Shown here piece by piece: positions 8,258-16,797 of a stretch of DNA of 34,805 nt. Made by a program: the position numbers and the translations under genes. The stretch's first letter is position 1, and each line of letters starts with the position of its first letter. The DNA comes from Arthrobacter sp. (lineage in GTDB: Bacteria > Actinomycetota > Actinomycetes > Actinomycetales > Micrococcaceae): the NCBI GenBank assembly GCA_030147325.1, contig JASLAA010000100.1:1-34805 (forward strand). Reading direction: 5' to 3'. A model generated the notes under the pieces. The model did not search any database. It saw only the letters and a list, made by a program, of their open reading frames with translations, and was not told the origin of the DNA.

Positions 8258-8449
8258 ATGCCCAATCTCCCAGCACGGCTCATCGACGTCCTGCGCTGCC
8301 CGGTCACCGGGTCCGCGCTCGTCCAGGAGGGCGACGTCCTCCGCACCGACGCACCGGGCTCCGACGGCGAGCACCTCACCTACGGGCTCGACGAGGGCAT
8401 CCCGGTTCTCCTCCGCGCCGAACTACTCGGTGCCGCCCGCACCTCCTAG
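8258..8449 (+). CDS. Trm112 family protein
   Basis: This small protein of 63 residues has the Trm112 fold signature: LIDVLRCPVTGSAL near the N-terminus and the YGLDEGIPVLLRAEL ending. Trm112 proteins act as zinc-binding partners of methyltransferases in eukaryotes and archaea; the bacterial versions (YcaR-like) are poorly characterised. The usual CPxC is reduced to a single cysteine (CPVT), so metal binding may be lost. In many actinobacteria this gene sits beside the phosphomannomutase gene, which is absent here. It is followed by ahcY after 57 nt and probably shares its transcript. Confidence 0.82.
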   Translation: MPNLPARLIDVLRCPVTGSALVQEGDVLRTDAPGSDGEHLTYGLDEGIPVLLRAELLGAARTS

Positions 8450-8506
8450 GACCGGTCCGCACCGCCCGTGGACCCCGTCACCGAACCCGACGCAAGGAAC
8501 AGCACC

Positions 8507-10006
8507 ATGACGTTCGACTACAAAGTTGCCGACCTCTCGCTCGCCGAGGCGGGACGTCACCAGATCCGGCTCGCCGAGCATGAGATGCCCGGGCTCATGG
8601 CACTCCGCCGTGAATTCGCCGATTCCCAGCCGCTCGCCGGAGCGCGGATCGCGGGGTCGCTGCACATGACCGTGCAGACGGCCGTGCTGATCGAGACGCT
8701 GACCTCCCTCGGCGCCGAGGTGCGCTGGGCCTCCTGCAACATCTTCTCCACCCAGGACGAGGCCGCAGCGGCCGTCGTCGTGGGTGCGGGCTCGGTCGAG
8801 GAGCCGGCAGGGGTCCCCGTCTTCGCCTGGAAGAACGAGACGCTCGAGGACTACTGGTGGACGGCCACGCAGATCCTCACCTGGCCCGGCCAGGCGGACG
8901 GCCTCGGCCCGAACATGATCCTGGACGACGGCGGTGACGCCACCATGCTCGTGCACAAGGGTGCCGAGTTCGAGGCCCTCGGAGCCGTCCCGGCGAATCC
9001 CGAGGAAGGCGACGCCGACTACTCGCACGAATACACCGTGTTCCTCGACACGCTCCGGTCCACCATCGCATCAGAACCGCGGAAATGGACGACCATCGCG
9101 GCCGGAATCCAGGGTGTCACCGAGGAGACGACCACGGGCGTGCATCGCCTGTACCAGCTGGCCGCGCAGGGGAAGCTCCTGTTCCCTGCCATCAACGTCA
9201 ACGACTCCGTCACCAAGTCGAAGTTCGACAACAAGTACGGCATCAGGCACTCCCTTCCCGACGGCCTGAACCGCGCCACGGATGTCCTCATCGGTGGCAA
9301 GGTGGCCGTGGTGTGCGGGTACGGCGACGTCGGCAAGGGTGCGGCAGAGGCGCTGCGCGGCCAGGGTGCCCGCGTGATCGTCACGGAGATCGACCCGATC
9401 TGCGCGCTGCAGGCGGCGATGGACGGCTACCAGGTGACCACGCTGGAGAAGGTCCTCGGGCAGGGCGACATCTTCATCACGACCACCGGCAACAAGGACG
9501 TCATCATGGCGCGCCACATGGCCGGCATGAAGCACCAGGCGATCGTGGGGAACATCGGCCACTTCGACAACGAGATCGACATCGCCGGGCTCGCCCGCAT
9601 CCCGGGAGTGGAGAAGATCGAGATCAAGCCGCAGGTCCACGAATGGGTCATCCCGGCGGACGACGCCGAGGGCGTGCAGCAGCACTCGATCATCATGCTG
9701 TCCGAGGGCCGGTTGCTGAACCTGGGTAACGCCACCGGACACCCGTCCTTCGTGATGAGCAACTCCTTCGCGAACCAGACGATCGCGCAGATCGAGCTCT
9801 TCACCAAGTTCGAGCAGGAGGACGCCGAGGGCAATCGCGAGTACGAGCACGAGGTCTACGTCCTGCCGAAGATCCTCGACGAGAAGGTCGCCCGTCTCCA
9901 CCTCGACGCCCTCGGTGTCGAGCTGACCGAGCTGACCAAGGGTCAGGCCGAATACCTCGACATCGACGTTGCCGGACCCTACAAGCCCGAGCAGTACCGC
10001 TACTAG
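8507..10006 (+). CDS. ahcY: Adenosylhomocysteinase (S-adenosyl-L-homocysteine hydrolase)
   Basis: The enzyme reversibly hydrolyses S-adenosylhomocysteine to adenosine and homocysteine in the cytoplasm, relieving product inhibition of methyltransferases. At 499 residues it has the normal length. Motifs include ASCNIFSTQDEAAAA (75-89), MILDDGGDATMLVHKG (137-152), the active-site region NDSVTKSKFDN (232-242), the NAD-binding GYGDVGKG (271-278) and the terminal KPEQYRY tail that contributes to the neighbouring cofactor site. ATG 8507 is preferred over the in-frame GTG at 8468 because AAGGA lies 8 nt upstream and homology starts there. The leader from Trm112 is only 57 nt and shows no SAH-riboswitch architecture. 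Confidence 0.98.
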   Translation: MTFDYKVADLSLAEAGRHQIRLAEHEMPGLMALRREFADSQPLAGARIAGSLHMTVQTAVLIETLTSLGAEVRWASCNIFSTQDEAAAAVVVGAGSVEEPAGVPVFAWKNETLEDYWWTATQILTWPGQADGLGPNMILDDGGDATMLVHKGAEFEALGAVPANPEEGDADYSHEYTVFLDTLRSTIASEPRKWTTIAAGIQGVTEETTTGVHRLYQLAAQGKLLFPAINVNDSVTKSKFDNKYGIRHSLPDGLNRATDVLIGGKVAVVCGYGDVGKGAAEALRGQGARVIVTEIDPICALQAAMDGYQVTTLEKVLGQGDIFITTTGNKDVIMARHMAGMKHQAIVGNIGHFDNEIDIAGLARIPGVEKIEIKPQVHEWVIPADDAEGVQQHSIIMLSEGRLLNLGNATGHPSFVMSNSFANQTIAQIELFTKFEQEDAEGNREYEHEVYVLPKILDEKVARLHLDALGVELTELTKGQAEYLDIDVAGPYKPEQYRY

Positions 10007-10028
10007 GCGCGGCGCGCTCCATGCCGAG

Positions 10029-10067
10029 CGGCTGCTGCCGTGTCCCCACGGGCACCGGCAGCAGCCG
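10029..10067 (+). terminator. Strong hairpin after ahcY
   Basis: A perfect 12-bp inverted repeat, CGGCTGCTGCCG / CGGCAGCAGCCG, with a 15-nt loop begins 22 nt after the ahcY stop. The downstream tract is AATCGTTGTG, only weakly T-rich, as is common for actinobacterial terminators. Confidence 0.7.
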
Positions 10068-10119
10068 AATCGTTGTGAAATCCGGGCTCCGCCTGCGGGA
10101 CCGGCCCCACGCCTTCCCG

Positions 10120-10125
10120 TAAAAT
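10120..10125 (+). promoter_or_regulatory. -10 element for L,D-transpeptidase gene
   Basis: TAAAAT lies 31 nt upstream of the ATG at 10157 in otherwise GC-rich sequence. An AAGGGG ribosome binding site follows at 10144-10149. Confidence 0.5.
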
Positions 10126-10156
10126 CGCACGGGTAGCTACGTCAAGGGGCAAGAGC

Positions 10157-11476
10157 ATGCGCATGAAGCAGGAATCGACCAGCGCCACGGCACGCCGGAA
10201 GGGCTGGAAGATCGCCGCCATCGGTGCGGCCGCCGTCGTCGTCGTGGGTGGTGGTGTGGGCATTGCCACCGCCTCGCAGTGGAACGACACCACCCCGTCG
10301 TCCGCGTCCTCGCCGTCCTCCTCACCGTCGTCGTCCTCACCGGCTCCGGCAGCCACCCCGGGTGCCACGGATTCCACCACCCCCGCACCTGCACCCTTGA
10401 AGTCCGAGGCCCCGGCCGGCGAGTTCACCGTGAGTGCCACGCCCACCGACGCAGCGTACGCAGTCAACCCGGCCACCATGGCGGCCCTGAGCATCACGGG
10501 TGGGAAGCTCGACTCCGTCGAACTCGCACCGCGCGCCGGCGGTACCCCCGTCGCAGGCGCCATCGCAGCCGACGGCGCGAGCTGGACCGCGACCGAGCAG
10601 CTCGCCTTCAACACCGAGTACCAGTTCTCCTACACCGTGCTCGACTCCGCCGGACAGGAGCAGCGCGGAACGTCGGCCTTCAGCACGGTGGCACCCGCGA
10701 ACGAGGCGGACGCTGCGATGTTCCCGTTGGACGGCAGCACCGTCGGCACGGGCCAGCCCCTCGAATTCACCTTCAGCGAGCCCGTCGCCAACCGGGACGC
10801 CGTCGAGAAGGCCATCACGGTGACCAGCACGAGTGGACAGCCGGGCGCCTTCTACTGGTTGTCCGACACCAAGGTGCGCTACCGCCCGGAGTCGTTCTGG
10901 GCCCCCAACAGCACGATCACCGTGGAGCTCAACCTGTTCGGTGTGGACTTCGGCAACGGCATGATCGGCAACGCCGACAGGACCCTGACCGTGAAGACGC
11001 ACAACACGCGCCTCGCCGTCGTCGACAACGCCACCAAGACCATGAACGTGTACCTCGACGGCACGCTCGACCGCACGTTCCCGGTCACACTCGGAACCGA
11101 CGAATGGCCGTCCACGGAGGGCTACATGGTCGTCATGGAGAAGTACGACACCACCCGGTTCACCGCGGAATCGATCGGACTCAAGCCGGGGGACCCCGCC
11201 TACTACCCGCCCACGGTCGTCAACCACGCCAGCCGCCTCAGCAACGGCGGGGCCTTCGTCCACGAGGCGCTGCCGGCGGCCCAGGTGGCCCTCGGTAGCA
11301 TCAACGTCTCCCACGGCTGCATCGGGATGTCCCCCGAAGGAGCCGAGTACTTCTACAACACGTTCGGTCCGGGCGACGTCGTGCAGATCCTGAACACGGA
11401 CTACGGGCCCATGTACGTCTGGGACGGCTTCGGGGACTGGAACGTCCCCTGGAACGAGTGGGCCAACCAGCCCTGA
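10157..11476 (+). CDS. L,D-transpeptidase (YkuD catalytic domain, Ig-like repeats)
   Basis: This 439-residue envelope protein should form 3-3 peptidoglycan cross-links or attach proteins to the wall. It has a membrane anchor at about 18-40, a Ser/Pro/Thr-rich linker (42-88) suited to crossing the wall or to O-mannosylation, two Ig-like modules (about 88-180 and 183-280) and a YkuD domain from about 283. The catalytic signature is SHGCIGMS with H386 and C388; the conserved substrate-site histidine is H369 in FVHEA. The architecture matches mycobacterial LdtMt2-type enzymes. The start has AAGGGG 7 nt upstream; an in-frame ATG two codons later is possible. It converges with the RDD gene. Confidence 0.95.
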   Translation: MRMKQESTSATARRKGWKIAAIGAAAVVVVGGGVGIATASQWNDTTPSSASSPSSSPSSSSPAPAATPGATDSTTPAPAPLKSEAPAGEFTVSATPTDAAYAVNPATMAALSITGGKLDSVELAPRAGGTPVAGAIAADGASWTATEQLAFNTEYQFSYTVLDSAGQEQRGTSAFSTVAPANEADAAMFPLDGSTVGTGQPLEFTFSEPVANRDAVEKAITVTSTSGQPGAFYWLSDTKVRYRPESFWAPNSTITVELNLFGVDFGNGMIGNADRTLTVKTHNTRLAVVDNATKTMNVYLDGTLDRTFPVTLGTDEWPSTEGYMVVMEKYDTTRFTAESIGLKPGDPAYYPPTVVNHASRLSNGGAFVHEALPAAQVALGSINVSHGCIGMSPEGAEYFYNTFGPGDVVQILNTDYGPMYVWDGFGDWNVPWNEWANQP

Positions 11477-11515
11477 CGTCCACGGCGGTGGGGCAGTGGG
11501 ACAGGAGCTCGCGAG

Positions 11516-12316
11516 CTAGCTGAACGGCAGCGAGTGGAGCCTCGTGGCCGTCGCCTCCGAACGCTCGCGCTGCCGCATCATCGCGGTGTAGTCCTTGTCC
11601 CGGCGGGCCGCGATGACCGCATGCAGGAACTCCTCGGGGTGCGTGCTGCCCGGCGGTGGGGGGAAGACGTGGTGGCTCGCCTCGGCGGCCAGGTCCAGCG
11701 AGAGGGAGTGCCGGGCCTGTGGCGTGAGTCGTGGAGCCTGCGCGAGGAACTGCGCCATCCTCCGGGCGAGGGCGTCCGGAAGCCGCCCGATGTCGGCCGT
11801 CCTCGACCACTCCTCGAGCCGGGGAGGCATCACGGCGAGTGCTCGCGGCTTCGCGACGACCCGCTCACGCATGGAGTAGGTGCCAGCCAGGAGGTCGCCG
11901 AGGCGTTTGGACCGTTCGTTGAACAGCGACACCAGAAAGGCGAGCGACCCGACGAGCATGTAGATCTCCAGGATGGCGAGCATCCCGCGGATGAAGGCGT
12001 GCCGGAAGCGGATGGCGCCGCCGTCGTCGCGCACGATCCTCAGCCCCATGACGAGCCGTCCGAGCGACTTGCCCCGCGTGAGCGTCTCCACGGTCACCGG
12101 CAGCACGAGCAGCAGCAGCACCAGGACCACGATCGCGAGAGCGCCGGTGAGAGCCGGGTCGAGCGCTCCTCCGAACACGTTCCCGATCAGCAGCAGCACG
12201 AGGACGGCGAGGACGAACTGGGCGATGATGTCGATCAGGACGCTCAGTCCGCGGGCCGCGAAGCCCGCCGGCTTGAGCTCGAGGACGACTGCCTCTCCGG
12301 TGACGACCGAACTCAT
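11516..12316 (-). CDS. RDD family membrane protein
   Basis: The N-terminal part is an RDD domain: the first helix follows the signature PAGFAARGLSVLIDII, there is a second hydrophobic block (about 48-73), then RGKSLGRLVMGLRIV and a third hydrophobic segment near 110-130. Basic residues and FNERSKRLGDLLAGTY complete the domain. The last 110 residues are cytosolic and unlike the core RDD domain. RDD proteins are small membrane proteins of uncertain transport or chaperone-like function. The gene diverges from a SpoIIM-like gene; RDD and SpoIIM/DUF95 genes commonly accompany MoxR-DUF58 operons in Actinobacteria, and such an operon lies about 10 kb away. GGGGAG precedes the ATG at 12316. Confidence 0.9.
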   Translation of the reverse strand: MSSVVTGEAVVLELKPAGFAARGLSVLIDIIAQFVLAVLVLLLIGNVFGGALDPALTGALAIVVLVLLLLVLPVTVETLTRGKSLGRLVMGLRIVRDDGGAIRFRHAFIRGMLAILEIYMLVGSLAFLVSLFNERSKRLGDLLAGTYSMRERVVAKPRALAVMPPRLEEWSRTADIGRLPDALARRMAQFLAQAPRLTPQARHSLSLDLAAEASHHVFPPPPGSTHPEEFLHAVIAARRDKDYTAMMRQRERSEATATRLHSLPFS

Positions 12317-12393
12317 GTTCTCCCCCTGGACGCGTGCTGTCGAAAGCGGTGACAGGTCCGGGCGACGTGGCGCCGCCGCCCTGTGCTCCGCCC

Positions 12394-12399
12394 AGCCTA
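12394..12399 (-). promoter_or_regulatory. -10 element for RDD gene
   Basis: TAGGCT on the minus strand lies 77 nt upstream of the RDD start, giving a leader of about 70 nt. The -35 is not recognisable. Confidence 0.4.
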
Positions 12400-12419
12400 G
12401 CGCCGCGTACCGCGGACTA

Positions 12420-12425
12420 TAGGGT
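12420..12425 (+). promoter_or_regulatory. -10 element, leaderless start of SpoIIM-like gene
   Basis: TAGGGT ends 7 nt before the ATG at 12433, leaving no space for a ribosome binding site. Confidence 0.5.
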
Positions 12426-12432
12426 TAGCCCC

Positions 12433-13425
12433 ATGGACGTGGACGCATTCATCGCGGTGCACCGCAGCGACTGGCAACGGCTCGACGAACTCGTGAGCCG
12501 GCGACGGCTGGACGGAGCGGAATCGGACGAGCTCCTGGCGCTGTACCAGCGGGTCTCGACGCACCTGTCCATCATCCGGTCCGTGGATCCCGAGAGCGCT
12601 GTCTCCGGCGCACTGTCGACGCGGCTCTCCCGCGCGAGGACCCGGTTCACCGGTGCGCGGTCGAACGTCGCGGAGGACGTGGCCCGGTTCTTCCTCCACT
12701 CCCTGCCCGCCGCGTTCTACCGGATCCGCTGGCTGACCGTGGTGGTGGGGGTGCTCTTCATCGCCGTGACGGCGCTCTACGCGTACTGGGTGGCCACCAC
12801 CCCGGGAGTGATCCAGGCCCTCGGGACGGATGAGGACCTCCGCCGGTACGTGGAGGAGGATTTCGTCAACTACTACTCCGAGAACCCGGCGGCCTCCTTC
12901 GCGGGGCTGGTATGGACGAACAACGCATGGATAGCGCTGCAGGCCGTCGCCTTCGGTGTCTCGGGTATCTGGCCGGTCTACATCCTGTACATGAATGCGC
13001 AGGGGATCGGCATCGCCGCGGGGATGATGGCCTCCTACGACCAGCTCGACGTGTTCTTCGTCTACATCCTGCCGCACGGCTTCATGGAACTCACCTCCAT
13101 CTTCATCGCGACCGCCGCCGGCCTGCGGATCTTCTGGGCCTGGGTGGCGCCGGGGCGCAGGCCACGCTCGGTAGCGCTCGCCCAGGAGGGGCGCGCCCTC
13201 ATCACCGTCGCACTGGGGTTGGTGCTGGTCCTGCTGGTCTCCGGGCTCGTCGAGGGCTTCGTGACCCCCAGCGGGCTGCCTCCCTGGCTCCGGCTGCTGA
13301 TCGGTTTCCTCGTCTTCGCCGCGTACTGGGTGTACACCCTGGTCCTCGGGCGCCGCGCCTTCGAGGCCGGGCATCGCGGTGACCTCGGCGAGGTCGACCG
13401 CGGCGAGGCCGTCATCACCGCCTGA
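12433..13425 (+). CDS. Stage II sporulation protein M-like (DUF95) membrane protein
   Basis: A 330-residue membrane protein of the SpoIIM/DUF95 family. It begins MDVDAFIAVHRSDWQRLDEL, then a helical cytosolic domain (YQRVSTHLSIIRS) and about five membrane segments: residues near 100-120, 158-178, 180-205, 215-235 and two toward the C-terminus (VALGLVLVLLVSGLVEGFV and LLIGFLVFAAYWVY). The PHGFMELTSIFIA motif is characteristic. The organism type does not form endospores, so the name reflects homology only. The start is fixed by homology and by the adjacent -10 hexamer. It diverges from the RDD gene with 116 nt between the starts. Confidence 0.9.
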   Translation: MDVDAFIAVHRSDWQRLDELVSRRRLDGAESDELLALYQRVSTHLSIIRSVDPESAVSGALSTRLSRARTRFTGARSNVAEDVARFFLHSLPAAFYRIRWLTVVVGVLFIAVTALYAYWVATTPGVIQALGTDEDLRRYVEEDFVNYYSENPAASFAGLVWTNNAWIALQAVAFGVSGIWPVYILYMNAQGIGIAAGMMASYDQLDVFFVYILPHGFMELTSIFIATAAGLRIFWAWVAPGRRPRSVALAQEGRALITVALGLVLVLLVSGLVEGFVTPSGLPPWLRLLIGFLVFAAYWVYTLVLGRRAFEAGHRGDLGEVDRGEAVITA

Positions 13426-13449
13426 TTCCTCTCGGACGCCTCCGGACCG

Positions 13450-13477
13450 GTCCGCGCGGGGAGTCTTCCGTGCGGAC
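13450..13477 (+). terminator. Hairpin after SpoIIM-like gene
   Basis: GTCCGCGCGG and CCGTGCGGAC pair over 10 bp (one G-U wobble) around an 8-nt loop, 25 nt after the stop codon. There is no T-run. Confidence 0.5.
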
Positions 13478-13491
13478 CCGGGCACGCCCGG

Positions 13492-13497
13492 TACTGT
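13492..13497 (+). promoter_or_regulatory. Possible -10 element for DUF1461 gene
   Basis: TACTGT lies 50 nt upstream of the GTG at 13548 and just downstream of the preceding hairpin. No -35 is recognised. Confidence 0.35.
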
Positions 13498-13547
13498 CGA
13501 AAGAGGCCGGGATCGAGGCCGGCGGCATTCATCGAGGAGACAGCGCA

Positions 13548-14924
13548 GTGGCAGACACCGACAGCACCCGATCGAGCGCTCCGGACGCACGTGGAGCGGA
13601 CGACGACGGAGCGACCCAGCCCGCGGCCCCTGCCGATGCCGGCGCCGGCGCAGTCCCGGACGGGGACGGGGTGCGCGGGGTGGCCCAGCGTCACGATCTC
13701 CCCAGGCGGAAGGCCGCTACCCTGCCCGCCGCTGTGCGGGACCACGACGACGAGCGCACCGGATCCACGGACGCCGCAGGAGACGCGGCGTCCGGCGGCA
13801 GCGCGGACGACGGGACGGACGGCCCGCCCGACGCCGACGTCGTCGCCGGGGGAGCGCACACGGCCTCCGCTGCAGCCGTGGACGCTCCGGACGCAACCAG
13901 GTCGGACGAGCCGGGTGCAGCACCGGACGCACCGGGCGCGGCCCAGGACGGACGGGACTCCGCACCGGTTGGCGGGCGAGCGGATTCACCGGCGGCCGGC
14001 GACGCACCCGCACCGGCGACCGGACAGATCCCTGCTTCAGCGCCCGAACGGGCAGCCGCACCGGCCGTCGGACCAGGTGCCACGCCAGCCGCACCACCGG
14101 CACCGAGCGAGCCTTCCACGGACACCGCAGCCCTCTCCCTCCGCCCGCCCGACGCCGAGGCTGCCCGCCGCGCGGCTGCACGCGATCAGGCCGCAGCCGC
14201 GAAACCTGCCCTCGCCCGGTTCCTGCAGGTCGTCGTCGCCCTGTTCTTCCCCGTGATCGTGGTGGCAGCCGCCGTGCGTGCGGTCGCGACGTCGTCGTTC
14301 CTGTGGCTCGAGTACCACCGGCCGGGATTCCCCGCGGACCAGTACGGCTTCTCGCTGGACGACCGCATGACGTACGGCTCCTACGCCCTGGACTACGTCC
14401 TGAACTTCGCGCCGCCCCGCTATCTCGGGGGCCTGGTCACGCCCGAGGGAGAGCCCCTGTTCCTGGAGTCGGAGGTGGGGCACATGGCGGATGTGAAGGG
14501 CGTCCTGGGACTGTCCTTCTTCATCGCCCTCGTGCTCTTCGTCCTGGCGGTGCTCGCGTGCGCCTACCTCGCTCGCCGGTACAAGGGCGGGGTGCGGCGG
14601 GCCCTGTTCGCCGGAGCGGCACTGACCCTGGTCGGCGCGGCGGTCCTGACGGTCCTCGCGGTCCTGGCCTGGGAGACGTTCTTCACGCAGGTCCATGCGC
14701 TGTTCTTCGCCGACGGGACCTGGACCTTCCGCGTCGACGACACCCTGATCAGGTTGTTCCCCGAGCAGTTCTGGACCGACTCGGCCATCACGGTCGCAGT
14801 CCTCGTCCTCGGCGCGACCGTCCTCACGCTGATCCTCACCTGGCCCACCGCTGCTCGGCGCGAGCGGTCGGCACGGGCGCAGGCTGCAGCGCAGGGCCGC
14901 TACCGCGAGGCCATCGACGCCTAG
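13548..14924 (+). CDS. TIGR01906 (DUF1461) integral membrane protein with long disordered N-terminus
   Basis: The last 240 residues form the DUF1461 domain: a first helix (FLQVVVALFFPVIVVAAAVRA), a loop with DDRMTYGSYALDYVLNF and LFLESEVGHMADVK, two central helices, the motif AWETFFTQVHALFFADGTW...FPEQFWTDSA and a final helix. The preceding 220 residues are extremely rich in Ala, Pro, Asp and Gly and almost certainly disordered; this extension is unusual for the family. GTG 13548 is chosen because GAGGAGA lies just upstream; an upstream GTG at 13470 overlaps the terminator hairpin. Function is unknown. Its TAG stop shares the CTAG at 14921-14924 with the stop of the convergent acyl-CoA synthetase gene. 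Confidence 0.87.
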   Translation: MADTDSTRSSAPDARGADDDGATQPAAPADAGAGAVPDGDGVRGVAQRHDLPRRKAATLPAAVRDHDDERTGSTDAAGDAASGGSADDGTDGPPDADVVAGGAHTASAAAVDAPDATRSDEPGAAPDAPGAAQDGRDSAPVGGRADSPAAGDAPAPATGQIPASAPERAAAPAVGPGATPAAPPAPSEPSTDTAALSLRPPDAEAARRAAARDQAAAAKPALARFLQVVVALFFPVIVVAAAVRAVATSSFLWLEYHRPGFPADQYGFSLDDRMTYGSYALDYVLNFAPPRYLGGLVTPEGEPLFLESEVGHMADVKGVLGLSFFIALVLFVLAVLACAYLARRYKGGVRRALFAGAALTLVGAAVLTVLAVLAWETFFTQVHALFFADGTWTFRVDDTLIRLFPEQFWTDSAITVAVLVLGATVLTLILTWPTAARRERSARAQAAAQGRYREAIDA

Positions 14925-16759
14925 CGCTCCGCCTGCGAGTACAGTCCGTCGACCGCGTCCCCATGGTCCGCGACCACGGCGGCCCGCTTCAGTTTGAGGG
15001 TGGGCGTCAGGTGCCCGGACTCCACGGTGAACTCCGTGTCCAGCACCGCGAAGCGCCGGATCTGCTCCGCCCGCGACACCGTGGTGTTGGCGGCGTCGAC
15101 GGCGGCCTGCAGGTCGGCCAGCACCCCGGGATCCGTGGCGGCCTCCCGGACGGTGAGGCCCGGCCTGCCGCGGGCTGAGGCCCATTGTGCGAGGGACTCG
15201 GCGTCGAGGCTGATCAGCGCGGCGATGAAGGGCCTGCCCTCACCGACGACGACGGCCTGGGAGACGAGTACTCCCTCCCGCACCTTCTCCTCGAGCGGAC
15301 CGGGGGCGACGTTCTTGCCGCCGGCGGTCACGAGCAGGTCCTTCGTGCGGCCCGTGATGGTCAGGAAGCCGTCCTCGTCGAGCGAGCCGAGGTCGCCCGT
15401 CCGGAAGTAGCCGTCGGATGTGAAGGCCTCAGCTGTCGCGGCGTCGTTGCGGTAGTAGCCCGCGAAGATCCCGCTGCCCTTGACCTGCACCTCGCCGTCG
15501 TCGTCGATCCGGACGCTCGTGCCCGGCATCGGGATGCCGACCGTACCCACGCGCGTCAGGCCGACCGTGTTGACGGTGCAGGGCGCCGTGCTCTCGGTGA
15601 GGCCGTAGCCCTCCTGGATCATGATGCCCGCGCCGCGGAAGAAGTGGACGAGGTGCTCGCTGAGAGGGCTCGCACCCGAGACGGTGTAGGTGGCCTCGCC
15701 GCCGAACACGGCGCGCAACCGCGGGTAGAGGATCCGGTCGAAGACCGCGTGGGAGGCACGCAGGACAGGGCCGGGCCCGCGCCCGCCGCGGCCGAGGGCG
15801 TCGACGGCCCGCGAGTAGGCGACGGCGGTGCGCTCGGCGGCGGCGAAGAGCCGGCCCTTGCCCGACTCCGCTGCGCGCTGTGCCGCGGTGGCATGGATCT
15901 TCTCGAAGATGCGGGGGACGGCCAGCAGGAACGTCGGCTTGAACGTCGTCAGGTCCTCGAGCAGTTGCGCTGCGGAACCGGAGTGGGCGAGCTTGATGCC
16001 GCCGGCGAAGCACACGACCTGCACGGCACGCGCCAGGACGTGGGCCAGGGGCAGGAACATGAGCGTCCGTGCGTTCTCCTGCCGCAGGAACTCGGGCAGG
16101 AAGTCCAGGGTGTTCACGGCGAACAGGGCGAAGTTCCCGTGGGTGATGACGCAGCCCTTGGGCCTGCCCGTGGTCCCCGAGGTGTAGACGATGGACGCGG
16201 CGTCGGCCAGCCCGCGGGAGGAGCGGGCGGCCTCGACGACGACGTCGGGAACCCCGGCCCCGGCGTCGGTCAGGGAGGCGATGGACAGTGCTTGGGCTGA
16301 TCCACCCGTCAGCCACACCACCGTGGTGGTATCCGCCCTCCCGGCGCGCTCGGCGGCGTCGAGCACCACCTCCGCCTTGTGCCGGTCCTCGACGAACACG
16401 ACGGCGGGCTGCGCGTCCTCGAGGATCCAGGAGACCTGGTAGGCCGAGGAGGTCTCGTAGATGGGAACCGTGACGGCACCGGCGAACCAGATGGCGACAT
16501 CGGCGAGCGTCCACTCGTAGCGGGTCTTCGACATCACCGCGACGGCGTCACCGGGCCTCACGCCCTGGTGGATGAGGCCCTTGGCCAGGCCGGTGACCTG
16601 GCGCAGGAAGTCCGCGGCGGGGACGTCGCGCCACTGGCCGTCCGCACGGATGGCGTAGAGCGGGCGGGAGGGATCGGCGTCGTGCGTGCTCAGGAGGAGG
16701 TCGGTGGTGTTGCTGGTCGACGGCAGGTCGCCCAGCAGTTCCGTGATGGCTTCGCGCAC
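14921..16759 (-). CDS. Long-chain fatty acid--CoA ligase (FadD15-like, AMP-forming)
   Basis: The enzyme activates fatty acids to acyl-CoA through an acyl-adenylate. It is 612 residues, the normal length. The AMP-binding P-loop IVYTSGTTGRPKGCVI is at about 190-205, YGLTES follows in the middle, and the hinge region reads TGDLGSLDEDGFLTITGRTKDL with the late catalytic-lysine region AGGKNVAPGPLEE. GTG 16759 is preferred: homology begins at REAITELL, while the frame upstream runs antisense through pmt. The ribosome site is weak. It lies 38 nt downstream of pmt on the same strand, so the two are probably cotranscribed. Its substrate range cannot be read from the sequence. Confidence 0.93.
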   Translation of the reverse strand: MREAITELLGDLPSTSNTTDLLLSTHDADPSRPLYAIRADGQWRDVPAADFLRQVTGLAKGLIHQGVRPGDAVAVMSKTRYEWTLADVAIWFAGAVTVPIYETSSAYQVSWILEDAQPAVVFVEDRHKAEVVLDAAERAGRADTTTVVWLTGGSAQALSIASLTDAGAGVPDVVVEAARSSRGLADAASIVYTSGTTGRPKGCVITHGNFALFAVNTLDFLPEFLRQENARTLMFLPLAHVLARAVQVVCFAGGIKLAHSGSAAQLLEDLTTFKPTFLLAVPRIFEKIHATAAQRAAESGKGRLFAAAERTAVAYSRAVDALGRGGRGPGPVLRASHAVFDRILYPRLRAVFGGEATYTVSGASPLSEHLVHFFRGAGIMIQEGYGLTESTAPCTVNTVGLTRVGTVGIPMPGTSVRIDDDGEVQVKGSGIFAGYYRNDAATAEAFTSDGYFRTGDLGSLDEDGFLTITGRTKDLLVTAGGKNVAPGPLEEKVREGVLVSQAVVVGEGRPFIAALISLDAESLAQWASARGRPGLTVREAATDPGVLADLQAAVDAANTTVSRAEQIRRFAVLDTEFTVESGHLTPTLKLKRAAVVADHGDAVDGLYSQAER

Positions 16760-16797
16760 CAGTGCTCGCTTTCGGTCCGGGGTGGGGCGCAGCGGCC

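Noticed and set aside
8450..8506. SAH riboswitch upstream of ahcY
   Set aside because: The gap is only 57 nt and shows no matching paired elements.
11506..11517. Palindrome AGCTCGCGAGCT as terminator after the L,D-transpeptidase gene
   Set aside because: It is self-complementary without a loop, overlaps the RDD stop, and has no T-run; a weak stem only.
13379..15178. A 599-residue plus-strand open frame
   Set aside because: It overlaps the DUF1461 gene in another frame and is dominated by Arg and Gly, typical of frame-shifted high-GC DNA.
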